DNA of 64,000 nt from Planctomycetota bacterium (lineage in GTDB: Bacteria; Planctomycetota; UBA1135). Below are positions 47,703-57,345 of the stretch, piece by piece. The notes beneath the pieces were generated by a model that saw only the letters and a program-made list of their open reading frames with translations, had not been told where the DNA came from and ran no database searches. Location: contig JASMMA010000005.1 in the NCBI GenBank assembly GCA_030748415.1, positions 129,434 through 193,433 on the forward strand, given 5' to 3'. The translations under genes were made by a program, and so were the position numbers. Position 1 is the first letter of the stretch, and the number at the start of each line of letters is the position of its first letter.

Positions 47703-48716
47703 ATGAGTGCTGAAATAGACCTAGTTCTTGAAACCGCGTGCCGCGCGGGCATCACCGCTGCCAAGATTTGCCGTGCGGTGCTTTCTGAAACCCCCGAGTC
47801 CCTGGAAAAGGGCGACAAATCCCCTGTAACCTTGGCGGATTATGGTTGCCAGGCCGCCATTTTGAAAGAGCTCGCCGCCGCCTTTCCAGAACATGGCATC
47901 ATCGCCGAAGAGGGCTCTGAGCATTTGCGCGAAAGCGCCGGCGAAGAGGGTGCAGAGAAAATTGTTCGCCTTGTAAATGATGCAACAGGTTCGAGCGCCG
48001 ACTTTGAACAAGTCTGTGCTTGGATTGACCATAAAGGGGGCTCTGTTCCCGATGAAGAGGGCGCCGTTTGGACTTGGGCCATTGACCCTATTGATGGCAC
48101 CAAGGGTTTTCTTCGCCGTGATCAATACGCCGTCGCGATTGGTTTAATGAAAGATGGCATTCCATTTGCCGGGGTTCTTGTTTGCCCTAACCTGCCCATA
48201 GACCTCGACAATCCCGATGGCCAGCGTGGTGTGCTTTTCTGCGCGGCTGAGGGTTGCGGCGCAACCGCTGTTCCTGTGGACGGCGGCGAAACCAGAACCA
48301 TCAAGTCCTCCGGTCTGGACAATGCCGGTGAATGGCGCGTACTAGGCTCAGTGGAATCCGCTCACGGCGACCCCACCCTCGTTGTTTCAATGATGGAAGC
48401 CGGCGGCGTTGGCGGAGGCTTTGTCCGATACGACAGCCAGGTCAAATACGGAATCGTCGCCAGCGGCGAAGCTGAAATTTATGTCCGGCCTCGCTCGCGC
48501 CCCGATTATCGTGAAAACATTTGGGACCACGCCGCTGGCACCATTGTCGCCCAGGAAGCGGGCGCCATCGTTACCGACCTCGACGGCCGGCCTCTGGACT
48601 TCTCGCTCGGCCCGAAACTTACCGAAAACCGTGGGGTATTAGTGACCGCCTCTCCCGCCGTTCACCAAAAAGTTCTTGAAGGTTTACGCGTTGCCGAAGA
48701 AGCCCTGGTGGATTAA
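47703..48716 (+). CDS. 3'(2'),5'-bisphosphate nucleotidase / inositol monophosphatase family (CysQ/HAL2-like)
   Basis: DKSPVTLADYG; WAIDPIDGTKGFLR; IWDHAAGTIVAQEAG. Confidence 0.9.
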   Translation: MSAEIDLVLETACRAGITAAKICRAVLSETPESLEKGDKSPVTLADYGCQAAILKELAAAFPEHGIIAEEGSEHLRESAGEEGAEKIVRLVNDATGSSADFEQVCAWIDHKGGSVPDEEGAVWTWAIDPIDGTKGFLRRDQYAVAIGLMKDGIPFAGVLVCPNLPIDLDNPDGQRGVLFCAAEGCGATAVPVDGGETRTIKSSGLDNAGEWRVLGSVESAHGDPTLVVSMMEAGGVGGGFVRYDSQVKYGIVASGEAEIYVRPRSRPDYRENIWDHAAGTIVAQEAGAIVTDLDGRPLDFSLGPKLTENRGVLVTASPAVHQKVLEGLRVAEEALVD

Positions 48717-48726
48717 ATAAACCGCT

Positions 48727-51012
48727 ATGTCTGAACTCACTACTCGCAAGGAAGCTCTCGACTACCACAGCAGTGGTCGCCCTGGAAAATGTGAGGTTGT
48801 TCCGACCAAACCTTGCCTGACTCAAATTGATTTATCGCTTGCCTATTCTCCGGGGGTTGCCGAGCCTTGCCGAGAAATCGCTGAGGATGTCTCCAAGGTT
48901 TACGACTACACAGCAAAAGGGAACCTTGTTGCAGTCGTCACTGATGGAACCGCTGTCTTGGGCTTAGGCGATATCGGTCCCGAGGCCGGAAAACCTGTTA
49001 TGGAGGGTAAAGGTGTCCTCTTCAAACGGTTTGCCGACATTGATGTCTTTGATATTGAACTTGCTACCACAGATGTGGATGAAATTGTTCAAACAGTAAA
49101 AAACATTTCACCAACGGTTGCGGGAATCAACTTGGAAGACATTTCTGCGCCCCGCTGTTTCGAAATTGAGAAAAGACTCAAAAAGGAATTGGATATTCCT
49201 GTGTTCCATGATGACCAACATGGCACCGCTCTTATCACAGGTGCTGCCCTCATCAACGCAGTAGAACTTTCTGGCAAAGAACTAAAAGATGTCCGCCTCG
49301 TTGTTAACGGGGCTGGTGCCTCTGCCGCAGCGTGCACCAACTTTGCAATATCTTTGGGTGTTCAGCGGGAAAATGTTCTTCTGTGCGATTCAAAAGGTGT
49401 GATTTACAAAGGTCGCACAGAGGGAATGAATCAATACAAAGAGCACTATGTCGTTGAAACGGAGTGCCGCACTCTTTCCGATGCCCTTGTTGGTGCCGAT
49501 GTATTCTATGGCTTGTCCATTGGAAATGTTGTCACACAAGACATGCTAAATACCATGGCAGACAATCCGGTGGTCTTTGCAATGGCAAATCCGGATCCTG
49601 AAATACCCTACCCCGATGCCATCGCCGCCCGCAGTGATGTAATTATGGCAACAGGCCGCTCGGACTATCCTAATCAGGTCAATAATGTTCTAGGCTTTCC
49701 GTTTATTTTTCGTGGCGCCCTTGATGTGCGCGCCACCACCATTAATACCGAAATGATGCATGCGGCCGCGCGAGCACTGGCTGATTTGGCCAAAGAGCCT
49801 GTTCCAGATGTGGTTGCACAAGCCTATGGATTAGATGCGCTTGAGTACGGACGCGATTATTTTATCCCCAAAGCTCTTGATCATCGTGTAATCCGACGCG
49901 TTGCATCTGCAGTTGCCATTTCTGCAATGGAAACTGGTGTTGCAAAAAAAATCATTGACCCAGATGCTTATGTTCGCATTCTTGGCGAACGCATTGGTGA
50001 AGAGCGCAACTTGATGCGCCGCGTTATCTCTCGAGCTCGACGAGCACAAAAAACAATCGTTTACCCAGAGGGTGAGGCAGACCGAATAATCATCGCAGCA
50101 GAGGCAGTGGTTCAAGAGGGCATCGCCCGACCCATCTTGGTTGGAAGCCAAAGCAAAATCCAGGCCTTGGCTGAAGAGCACGGTGTCTCTTTGGACGACA
50201 TTGAAATTGCCGACCCCGCGGATTGGTCTCGTACCGACCTTTATGCAGAAGAACTTCGCTCGATTCGCCAACACCGCGGCTGCACTCTTGAAGAAGCAAA
50301 AGAGCGAATTTTGGACCCCATGTGGTTTGGCCCCATGATGCTTCGCATGGGCGATGCTGATGGTCTTGTATGTGGTGTAACTCGCCGCGTTCGCAAGACC
50401 ATGTCCCCTATGTTGAAAATCATCCCACTGCGCGACGGCATTCGGCGTGCCTGTGGAATGACCATGGTGTTCACAAAGGACGATGTCCTTTTCTTGGCCG
50501 ACACTGCAATCAACATCGTTCCCACCGAAGAAGATTTAGCGGAAATCGCCCTTCTCGTTGCCGAAGAAGTTCAACGCTTCGGTATTGAGCCGCGCGTCGC
50601 CATGTTGTCCTTCTCAAGTTATGGCGGAACACCACATCCTCGCTCGGATGCTGTTCGCCGAGCGGTGGCCATCGCCAAGGAAGAGGCTCCAAACCTTGTC
50701 ATTGATGGCGAAATGAGAGTCGATGCCGCCCTCGACCCAACCGTGCAAACTCGTTATCCAGATTGCAAACTCGACGGGAAGAAAGCAAATATTTTGGTCT
50801 TCCCCAACCTAGGTGCCGCCAATATTAGCTTCAATCTTCTTCACAACTTGGCAGAAACCCCTACCGTGGGCCCCATCATGCTGGGTTTAGAAAAACCCGC
50901 CCACATGTTGCAACCGCATAGCGCTGGGGTTTCTGATGTTGTTCGATTGACCGCAATCGCCTGTATGGATGCTGCGTCTCCCCGAGCTGCCACCGTAGGC
51001 GCCCTTTCATAA
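48727..51012 (+). CDS. maeB: NADP-dependent malic enzyme with C-terminal phosphotransacetylase-like domain
   Basis: [17 protein letters not shown]-terminal PTA-like [12 protein letters not shown]... Confidence 0.95.
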   Translation: MSELTTRKEALDYHSSGRPGKCEVVPTKPCLTQIDLSLAYSPGVAEPCREIAEDVSKVYDYTAKGNLVAVVTDGTAVLGLGDIGPEAGKPVMEGKGVLFKRFADIDVFDIELATTDVDEIVQTVKNISPTVAGINLEDISAPRCFEIEKRLKKELDIPVFHDDQHGTALITGAALINAVELSGKELKDVRLVVNGAGASAAACTNFAISLGVQRENVLLCDSKGVIYKGRTEGMNQYKEHYVVETECRTLSDALVGADVFYGLSIGNVVTQDMLNTMADNPVVFAMANPDPEIPYPDAIAARSDVIMATGRSDYPNQVNNVLGFPFIFRGALDVRATTINTEMMHAAARALADLAKEPVPDVVAQAYGLDALEYGRDYFIPKALDHRVIRRVASAVAISAMETGVAKKIIDPDAYVRILGERIGEERNLMRRVISRARRAQKTIVYPEGEADRIIIAAEAVVQEGIARPILVGSQSKIQALAEEHGVSLDDIEIADPADWSRTDLYAEELRSIRQHRGCTLEEAKERILDPMWFGPMMLRMGDADGLVCGVTRRVRKTMSPMLKIIPLRDGIRRACGMTMVFTKDDVLFLADTAINIVPTEEDLAEIALLVAEEVQRFGIEPRVAMLSFSSYGGTPHPRSDAVRRAVAIAKEEAPNLVIDGEMRVDAALDPTVQTRYPDCKLDGKKANILVFPNLGAANISFNLLHNLAETPTVGPIMLGLEKPAHMLQPHSAGVSDVVRLTAIACMDAASPRAATVGALS

Positions 51013-51060
51013 ACAAACTTATTTGAACTAGGGCGGCTTGCGTCATAAAAAACCACCACA

Positions 51061-52803
51061 ATGATTGAATCCTGTACTCTTCGGCTTTCCGCTGCCGACA
51101 ACCCAACTACTCTAGAAATAGAATCCCTTTACGAGATTCTTGCTGACCACCTAGGTGTTTCGCCCGAAGAAATAACTTATGCAAAGCTCGTACGATACAG
51201 CTTTGACGCTCGAGTTCGGCAGATGCAATGGAATGCTGCTTACAAAGTTTGGATTAATGAAGAACCCAGCGAAGAGGACTCCGCATTTGTCGCGGAACCA
51301 GAACTTCCTTCTCCGCCTAGCGATTCCGCTCCTCATGCGGTGATTGTCGGTGCTGGCCCCGCTGGGCTGTTTTGCGCTCTTGAGCTTCTGCGCGCCGGAG
51401 TACAGGTTACTTTGTGCGAACGCGGCCTCGCTGTCCAAGAGCGGCGAAAAGATATCGCAAACCTCAACAAGGGGATGTCCGTCAACCCTGACAGTAACTA
51501 TTGCTTTGGCGAAGGTGGCGCTGGAACTTTCTCCGACGGCAAATTATTCACTCGAAGTGGTCGCAAGTCTGACGTGCGAACTCTACTCGAAGAGTTTGTG
51601 GCATTCGGTGCTCCTGCGGACATCCTTTCAAATTGGCGACCTCATGTAGGGAGCAATTTGCTTCCTAAAGTAGTTGCGAACATCCGAGAGAGCCTACAAA
51701 AAGCGGGTGCCAATATCCGTTTCGGAACAAGGGTCGTTGAAATCCTAACTAAAAATGATTCCATTACGGGCGTACGGGTTGCAACCGATGGTGGCGAAGA
51801 AGAAATCCCCACAAGTGCGCTCATTATGGCTCATGGCCACTCGTCTTTGGACACTCTGCTGATGCTCAAAAAAGCTGGAGCGGAAATGGAAGCTAAAGGA
51901 TTTGCGATGGGTGTTCGTGTGGAGCATCCTCAATCCTGGGTGGATGATCTTCAATATCAAGGGTTGAAAAAAAGTGCGGACTTGCCTGCCGCTTTTTATG
52001 AGCTGGCTTCAAAGGCTCATGAGCGGGGTGTTTACAGCTTTTGCATGTGTCCCGGCGGCTGGATTGTTCCCTCCCACACTGGAGAGGGTCGCCTTTCCGT
52101 AAACGGTATGAGTCTCGCTAAACGAGATTCCCCCTTTGCAAATTCTGGCTGTGTTGTTTCAATCGAGCCAAAAGATTGGTGCGGTAAAAGAGGGTCCCGC
52201 TGGGGTTGGGACGACCTACTTCGCCGTGCGGCCGCCGTTAGTGATGCACCGATTCTTCATGAGGTCATTAAAGACCCCAAGGGCGGAAATGATTTTCCTG
52301 TCGCGGAGGGGCGGTTACCCATCCACCCTGATATTGATCCTCTCTTTGGGATTCGTTTGCAGTGGGCAATGGAGGTTTTGGCCGCCCATGCCGGTGGCGG
52401 AAAAAACAAAGCCCCGGTGCAATCCTGCTTTGACTTTATAAACAACCCGACCCAGTCGCGCGAACCCGAAAAAACTTCTTACTTACCTGGCCTGACCCCT
52501 GTGAACATGAGCTCTCTTTTGCCAAAAGGAATTGCGAATCGACTTTTGGTTGGGATGATGGAGTTTGACAAAAAAATGGAGGGCTACATTCAATTTGGCC
52601 AGATGATTGGTGCCGAAACTCGCACATCCTCTCCGGTGCGGGTTCTCCGTGAACGCGAAACTCAAGAAAACACAACGCTAAAAGGATTGTTCCCTTGCGG
52701 TGAGGGCGCAGGTTATGCCGGCGGAATCATGAGTGCTGCCCTCGACGGAAAACGGGTTGCTTCAAGCGTCGCAAATATTTTGAAGGGGCTTCCCCTTTCC
52801 TAG
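51061..52803 (+). CDS. Uncharacterised FAD-dependent dehydrogenase
   Basis: AVIVGAGPAGLFCALELLRAG; GEGGAGTFSDGKL; GEGAGYAGGIMSAALDG. Confidence 0.88.
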   Translation: MIESCTLRLSAADNPTTLEIESLYEILADHLGVSPEEITYAKLVRYSFDARVRQMQWNAAYKVWINEEPSEEDSAFVAEPELPSPPSDSAPHAVIVGAGPAGLFCALELLRAGVQVTLCERGLAVQERRKDIANLNKGMSVNPDSNYCFGEGGAGTFSDGKLFTRSGRKSDVRTLLEEFVAFGAPADILSNWRPHVGSNLLPKVVANIRESLQKAGANIRFGTRVVEILTKNDSITGVRVATDGGEEEIPTSALIMAHGHSSLDTLLMLKKAGAEMEAKGFAMGVRVEHPQSWVDDLQYQGLKKSADLPAAFYELASKAHERGVYSFCMCPGGWIVPSHTGEGRLSVNGMSLAKRDSPFANSGCVVSIEPKDWCGKRGSRWGWDDLLRRAAAVSDAPILHEVIKDPKGGNDFPVAEGRLPIHPDIDPLFGIRLQWAMEVLAAHAGGGKNKAPVQSCFDFINNPTQSREPEKTSYLPGLTPVNMSSLLPKGIANRLLVGMMEFDKKMEGYIQFGQMIGAETRTSSPVRVLRERETQENTTLKGLFPCGEGAGYAGGIMSAALDGKRVASSVANILKGLPLS

Positions 52804-53480
52804 AAGGGCGCTGGCTCGGTCACTAAAACTCGCTCTTCTTTCGTGGGATGTGGGACTTCAAGTTCCCCCGCGTGGAGGGCGATTGAGCGGTTCGGTAATG
52901 CGCGCTCGGCCCCGTACTTCAAGTCGCCCTCAAGGGGAGCGCCCAAGGACGCAGCCGCAAGACGGAGTTGGTGCGCGCGGCCTGTAACTGGAATGAGCTC
53001 AAGCAAAACTTTTCCCGTTTTGCGCCGGAGAACCTTCCATTCAGTTTCTGCTTTTTTTGCGCCATCCGTTTCGGGCTCAACGACTCGGACAATGTTCCGG
53101 TCTCGGTCTTTAAGCAACCATTGGGTCAGGCTCCCGGAGTCTTCCAGAACCGCGCCCAAGCCCAAACCCGTATAAACTTTTCGGACATTGTTGTTTCTCC
53201 AGGATTCGGAAAGGCGTGACGCCGCTTTACTTGTTCGAGCAAAGCATACGACTCCTGAAACAGGTCGATCCAAGCGATGGACAACTCCTAAAAATACATT
53301 TCCTGGTTTGTTGTATTTTTCTTTAACCCATGCCTTCGCTTGGTCAAGCAGGGATTCATCTCCGCTTGAATCGGGAACCACTGGGAGGCACGCCGGTTTG
53401 GCTACCATCAAAATATGATTGTCCACAAATAAAACTTTCAACTCACTCACGAACGCAACCAACGGAAACAATAGCCACAC
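52800..53480 (-). CDS. RluA-family pseudouridine synthase
   Basis: LGVVHRLDRPVSGVVCFARTSKAAS; GRAHQLR; start possibly at the GTG near 53450. Confidence 0.9.
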   Translation of the reverse strand: MWLLFPLVAFVSELKVLFVDNHILMVAKPACLPVVPDSSGDESLLDQAKAWVKEKYNKPGNVFLGVVHRLDRPVSGVVCFARTSKAASRLSESWRNNNVRKVYTGLGLGAVLEDSGSLTQWLLKDRDRNIVRVVEPETDGAKKAETEWKVLRRKTGKVLLELIPVTGRAHQLRLAAASLGAPLEGDLKYGAERALPNRSIALHAGELEVPHPTKEERVLVTEPAPF

Positions 53481-54319
53481 GGCAAGTACCGCTCTTCAGA
53501 TTCTTCGGGCAAGGCCAGTTCGCCAGCTTCCAACTCTCCGCCCCACTCCGCAAACATGTTGCTAAGAGCAAGAGCGGAAAACTCAATCGCATAAGCAGAA
53601 AGCACCAACCCAACCGTTCCCTGGGTTTCTAACAAAGCGCGGCAATCTTCTAAAAGTCTTGCGATGCCATTTGAAAATTCCCACTTCTCGCCCTTTACCC
53701 CTCTGCCATATGCTGGAGGGTCCAGCAAAACTAAGTGATAATGTTTCTCCCTTCGTACTTCACGGGCTGCATACTTTGCAGCATCTTCCAGCATCCAACG
53801 AATCGAATCATCAGGCAAGCCAGAACGCCGCGCATTCTCTGCAGCCCAGTCCATGGATGCACGAGAACTGTCCACATGAGTAACCTCCCATCCCGAATGG
53901 GCCGCCATAATTGTGGCGGCGCCGGTGTAGCCAAACAGGTTCAACATTCGGGGCCGCTCCACGCCTTGGCTCGATAATTTCTGGCGCAAGGCCTCTGCCC
54001 AGCTCCAATTGCTGGCTTGTTCAGGGAAAAGGCCAACATGCTTGAAGGGGGTTGGGCGTACCAAAACCTTGCAAGGGCCCACTTCCATTTCCCACTCCTT
54101 TGGAGCGTCGCCCGCCCATCGCCCGCCGCGGTCCGACTCCCGCTCGAAGCTCAAGTTCGCCTTGCCCCACTCCCATGGGGCTAACTTGGGTGCCCAAATA
54201 GCTTGAGGGTCCGGCCGTCGGAGCACCCAATCTCCAAATCGCTCAAGCTTTTCGCCATTCCCTGAATCGAGGAGCTGGTATCCCGGCAAACCGGGAAAAG
54301 GGAGGGGAGCAGGTCTCAT
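53447..54319 (-). CDS. Class I SAM methyltransferase (RlmI-like)
   Basis: LNLFGYTGAATIMAAHSGWEVTHVDSS; LVLLDPPAYGRG; start at MRPAPL. Confidence 0.85.
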   Translation of the reverse strand: MRPAPLPFPGLPGYQLLDSGNGEKLERFGDWVLRRPDPQAIWAPKLAPWEWGKANLSFERESDRGGRWAGDAPKEWEMEVGPCKVLVRPTPFKHVGLFPEQASNWSWAEALRQKLSSQGVERPRMLNLFGYTGAATIMAAHSGWEVTHVDSSRASMDWAAENARRSGLPDDSIRWMLEDAAKYAAREVRREKHYHLVLLDPPAYGRGVKGEKWEFSNGIARLLEDCRALLETQGTVGLVLSAYAIEFSALALSNMFAEWGGELEAGELALPEESEERYLPCGYCFRWLRS

Positions 54320-54409
54320 TGAAAACAGAATAACCCTGTATCCCAGCTCGATTCCCCGAAACCACACCGCGCGGCTAAAGTTGCGATTCGTTTTCATCAA
54401 AAACAACCC

Positions 54410-55600
54410 ATGACTGTAGTCTTCATACCTAAAGAAACCGCTGCTGGGGAGACCCGTGTTGCGGCCACTCCCGAAACCGTGGCCAAAATGGTCAAGAATG
54501 GTCTCGAAATCCTTGTCGAGAAGGGTGCTGGGGCGGCTTCCTTTTTCCCCGATTCCTCCTTTCAAGAAGAGGGTGCAACCATTGTTGAAACGGCGGATGG
54601 TTTTTCTCGCGGCGACCTTGTCCTGAAAGTGGCCCCCCCTTCTGTTGAGGATGTGGGGCGGTTCAAAAGGGGGGCGGTTTTGGTTTCCTTCCTGATGGCC
54701 AGCCAAAACCAAGATGCTGCACGCGCTATGTTGGATACCGGCACGACTGCCTTCGGAATGGAACTCGTTCCCCGAATCACGCGCGCGCAAAAAATGGATG
54801 CCTTGTCTTCCCAGGCAAACATTGGTGGGTATAAGGCGGTACTGAATGGAGCCGCTGCACTTGGGAAATACTTCCCCCTCCTTATGACAGCTGCGGGAAC
54901 TGTCAAACCAGCCAAAGTAATTATCTTCGGGGTTGGGGTTGCAGGCCTTCAAGCAATCGCAACAGCCAAGCGATTAGGGGCCCAAGTTTGGGCCACGGAC
55001 ATTCGACCCGAGGTAAAAGAACAAGTCGAATCTCTTGGTGCAAAATATATTGAGGTCGCGGCCGATGAGGAGCAAGCCGAGCCAAGCGTTTATGCCAAGG
55101 AGGCCTCCGATGATTACAAAAAACGACAAGCGGAAGCGGTTGCGGCCCATGTTTCAGAAGCCGATGTTGTCATTACGACTGCACTCATTCCTGGGCGCCC
55201 TGCACCGATGCTAATTCCTGCGGCAATGGTTGAATCCATGAAGGCTGGGTCCGTGATTGTGGATCTTGCTGTTTCCCAAGGGGGCAACTGCGAACTTTCA
55301 AAGTGCGGCGAGGACATCGTTGCCCACGGGGTCACCATTCTTGGTCATCCAAACTTACCGGCAACCGTTCCTGTGAATGCCAGTGAACTTTACTCCAGGA
55401 ATGTTCTTCAAGTTGTAGAGCACCTCGTGCCTGTAAAGGAAAATGAAAAACATGACCTCATCTTGGATTTTGAAGATGAGATTACTGCAGGATCGGTTGC
55501 CATTCATGATGGCGGCGTTCGACATAAACCCACAGCTTCTGCCCTTGGTGTAGAAGTTTCCTCAACAACCACACCCCAGGAAGCTGAAGCCTCATCATGA
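54410..55600 (+). CDS. pntAA: NAD(P) transhydrogenase subunit alpha part 1
   Basis: PKETAAGETRVAATPETVAKM; VGVAGLQAIATAKRLGAQVWATDIRPEV. Confidence 0.95.
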   Translation: MTVVFIPKETAAGETRVAATPETVAKMVKNGLEILVEKGAGAASFFPDSSFQEEGATIVETADGFSRGDLVLKVAPPSVEDVGRFKRGAVLVSFLMASQNQDAARAMLDTGTTAFGMELVPRITRAQKMDALSSQANIGGYKAVLNGAAALGKYFPLLMTAAGTVKPAKVIIFGVGVAGLQAIATAKRLGAQVWATDIRPEVKEQVESLGAKYIEVAADEEQAEPSVYAKEASDDYKKRQAEAVAAHVSEADVVITTALIPGRPAPMLIPAAMVESMKAGSVIVDLAVSQGGNCELSKCGEDIVAHGVTILGHPNLPATVPVNASELYSRNVLQVVEHLVPVKENEKHDLILDFEDEITAGSVAIHDGGVRHKPTASALGVEVSSTTTPQEAEASS

Positions 55601-55899
55601 TTTTCCTCCTCATGCTTTTCGTTTTCGTGCTGGCAATTTTTGCCGGAAACGAGTTGATTTCCAAAGTTCCACCAACTTTGCACACCCCACTTATGTCGGG
55701 CGCAAACGCAATTTCTGGAATTACGATTGTTGGCGCTTTAATGTGCGCGCAGTTCGGCAAAGATGGAGGTATTGGCGAATCGGCTGCCGCCATTCTCGGT
55801 GTCTGTGCAATCGCATTCGCCATGATTAATGTTGTGGGCGGATTCATGGTGACCGACCGCATGCTTGCGATGTTCAGTAGTAAGAAAAAGAAGAAGTAG
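55597..55899 (+). CDS. pntAB: NAD(P) transhydrogenase subunit alpha part 2
   Basis: TLHTPLMSGANAISGITIVGAL. Confidence 0.93.
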   Translation: MIFLLMLFVFVLAIFAGNELISKVPPTLHTPLMSGANAISGITIVGALMCAQFGKDGGIGESAAAILGVCAIAFAMINVVGGFMVTDRMLAMFSSKKKKK

Positions 55900-55911
55900 A
55901 GGAATATAAAA

Positions 55912-57345
55912 ATGGAAAACTTCAGCATTTCTCAACTTCTTTACCTTGTTTCCACCGGATTTTTCATCATTGGAATAAAACAATTGTCCAAAGTAAAAAC
56001 TGCGCGAAGAGGAAACTTGCTCGCATCAGTTGGCATGGCACTCGCCATCGCCGTTACTTTGATTGCCCCTGGTGCCGGAATTCAGCTTGATTGGCAAGTT
56101 GTTGCCATTGGTGCAATTGCTGGCTCATTAATTGGCGGAATCATGGCCAAAAAGGTGGCAATGACAGGAATGCCAGAAATGGTTGCTCTGTTCAATGGCT
56201 TTGGGGGGCTGGCCTCCACAATGGTTGCCCTTTCTGAATTTTGGGGTCGCGGTTTTGGCGCAAGTATTACCCCAGAAAATGTCATTCTTGGCAGCGAGGT
56301 TTGGGCTATTGCGATTGCTTTGTCAGTTTTAGTGGGAACCGTGACCTTCACCGGTTCACTCATTGCGATGGGGAAACTGTCAGGAAAAATCAGTGGTAAT
56401 CCTGTACTTCTTCCAGGTCGGCACCTCATTGTTGCCACACTTCTAATTGGCGGAATTGCAATGGGTGTCATGGCCGGTTTCATGCAAGACTCTTATGACC
56501 CAGCCATGATGATTCTTGGTTTAACCGTTTGCGCCGCCCTCTTTGGGATTGTCTCTGTGCTCCCCATTGGTGGCGCAGATATGCCTGTTGTCGTTTCTCT
56601 TTTAAATTCTTACTCGGGAATCGCCGCCTCGATGGCGGGTTTCGTGATTGGCAACTCATTACTCATCGTCGCAGGCGCCCTTGTCGGTGCGGCTGGAATG
56701 ATATTGACCATCATCATGTGCAAGGCCATGAACCGCTCCCTTGGCAATGTCCTCGTGGGCGACTTTGGTGGGGACACCCCTTCTGGAGACGGGGGTGGTT
56801 CAGATGAATACATCGGAGTGAAGCAGGCCGGACCTGAAGAAGCTGCGATGATTCTCGAGGCGGCCGAGTCCGTCATCTTTATTCCGGGATACGGAATGGC
56901 TGTTGCCCAAGCACAGCATGTTGTGAAAGAACTCGGCGAAGAGCTTGAAAAGAGAGGGTCCGATGTCCGCTATGCAATCCATCCTGTTGCAGGTCGCATG
57001 CCTGGTCATATGAATGTTTTGTTGGCCGAGGCCGATGTTCCGTATGAACAGCTTCTTGAACTAGAGCGCATCAATAGCGATTTCAAAACAACCGATGTTT
57101 GTGTCATTGTTGGTGCAAACGATGTTGTTAATCCTTCGGCAATTGAGGATCCGCAATCCCCCATTGCAGGCATGCCAATCTTAAATGCCCACGAGTCGGG
57201 AACATCCTTGATGATTAAGCGCTCCCTTTCTCCTGGCTACGCCGGAATCAAAAACCCGCTCTTCGAACGCGAAAACAACTACATGTGCTTTGGTGACGGG
57301 AAAGCATTCCTGCAAGGCGTGCTAGACGAGTTGAAAGAATCTTAA
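55912..57345 (+). CDS. pntB: NAD(P) transhydrogenase subunit beta
   Basis: IPGYGMAVAQAQHVVKEL; HPVAGRMPGHMNVLLAEADVPY. Confidence 0.97.
   Translation: MENFSISQLLYLVSTGFFIIGIKQLSKVKTARRGNLLASVGMALAIAVTLIAPGAGIQLDWQVVAIGAIAGSLIGGIMAKKVAMTGMPEMVALFNGFGGLASTMVALSEFWGRGFGASITPENVILGSEVWAIAIALSVLVGTVTFTGSLIAMGKLSGKISGNPVLLPGRHLIVATLLIGGIAMGVMAGFMQDSYDPAMMILGLTVCAALFGIVSVLPIGGADMPVVVSLLNSYSGIAASMAGFVIGNSLLIVAGALVGAAGMILTIIMCKAMNRSLGNVLVGDFGGDTPSGDGGGSDEYIGVKQAGPEEAAMILEAAESVIFIPGYGMAVAQAQHVVKELGEELEKRGSDVRYAIHPVAGRMPGHMNVLLAEADVPYEQLLELERINSDFKTTDVCVIVGANDVVNPSAIEDPQSPIAGMPILNAHESGTSLMIKRSLSPGYAGIKNPLFERENNYMCFGDGKAFLQGVLDELKES

Noticed and set aside
54320-54952. N-terminal extension of the methyltransferase ORF
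   Set aside because: Runs antisense through pntA; a good ATG (MRPAPL) exists at 54319.
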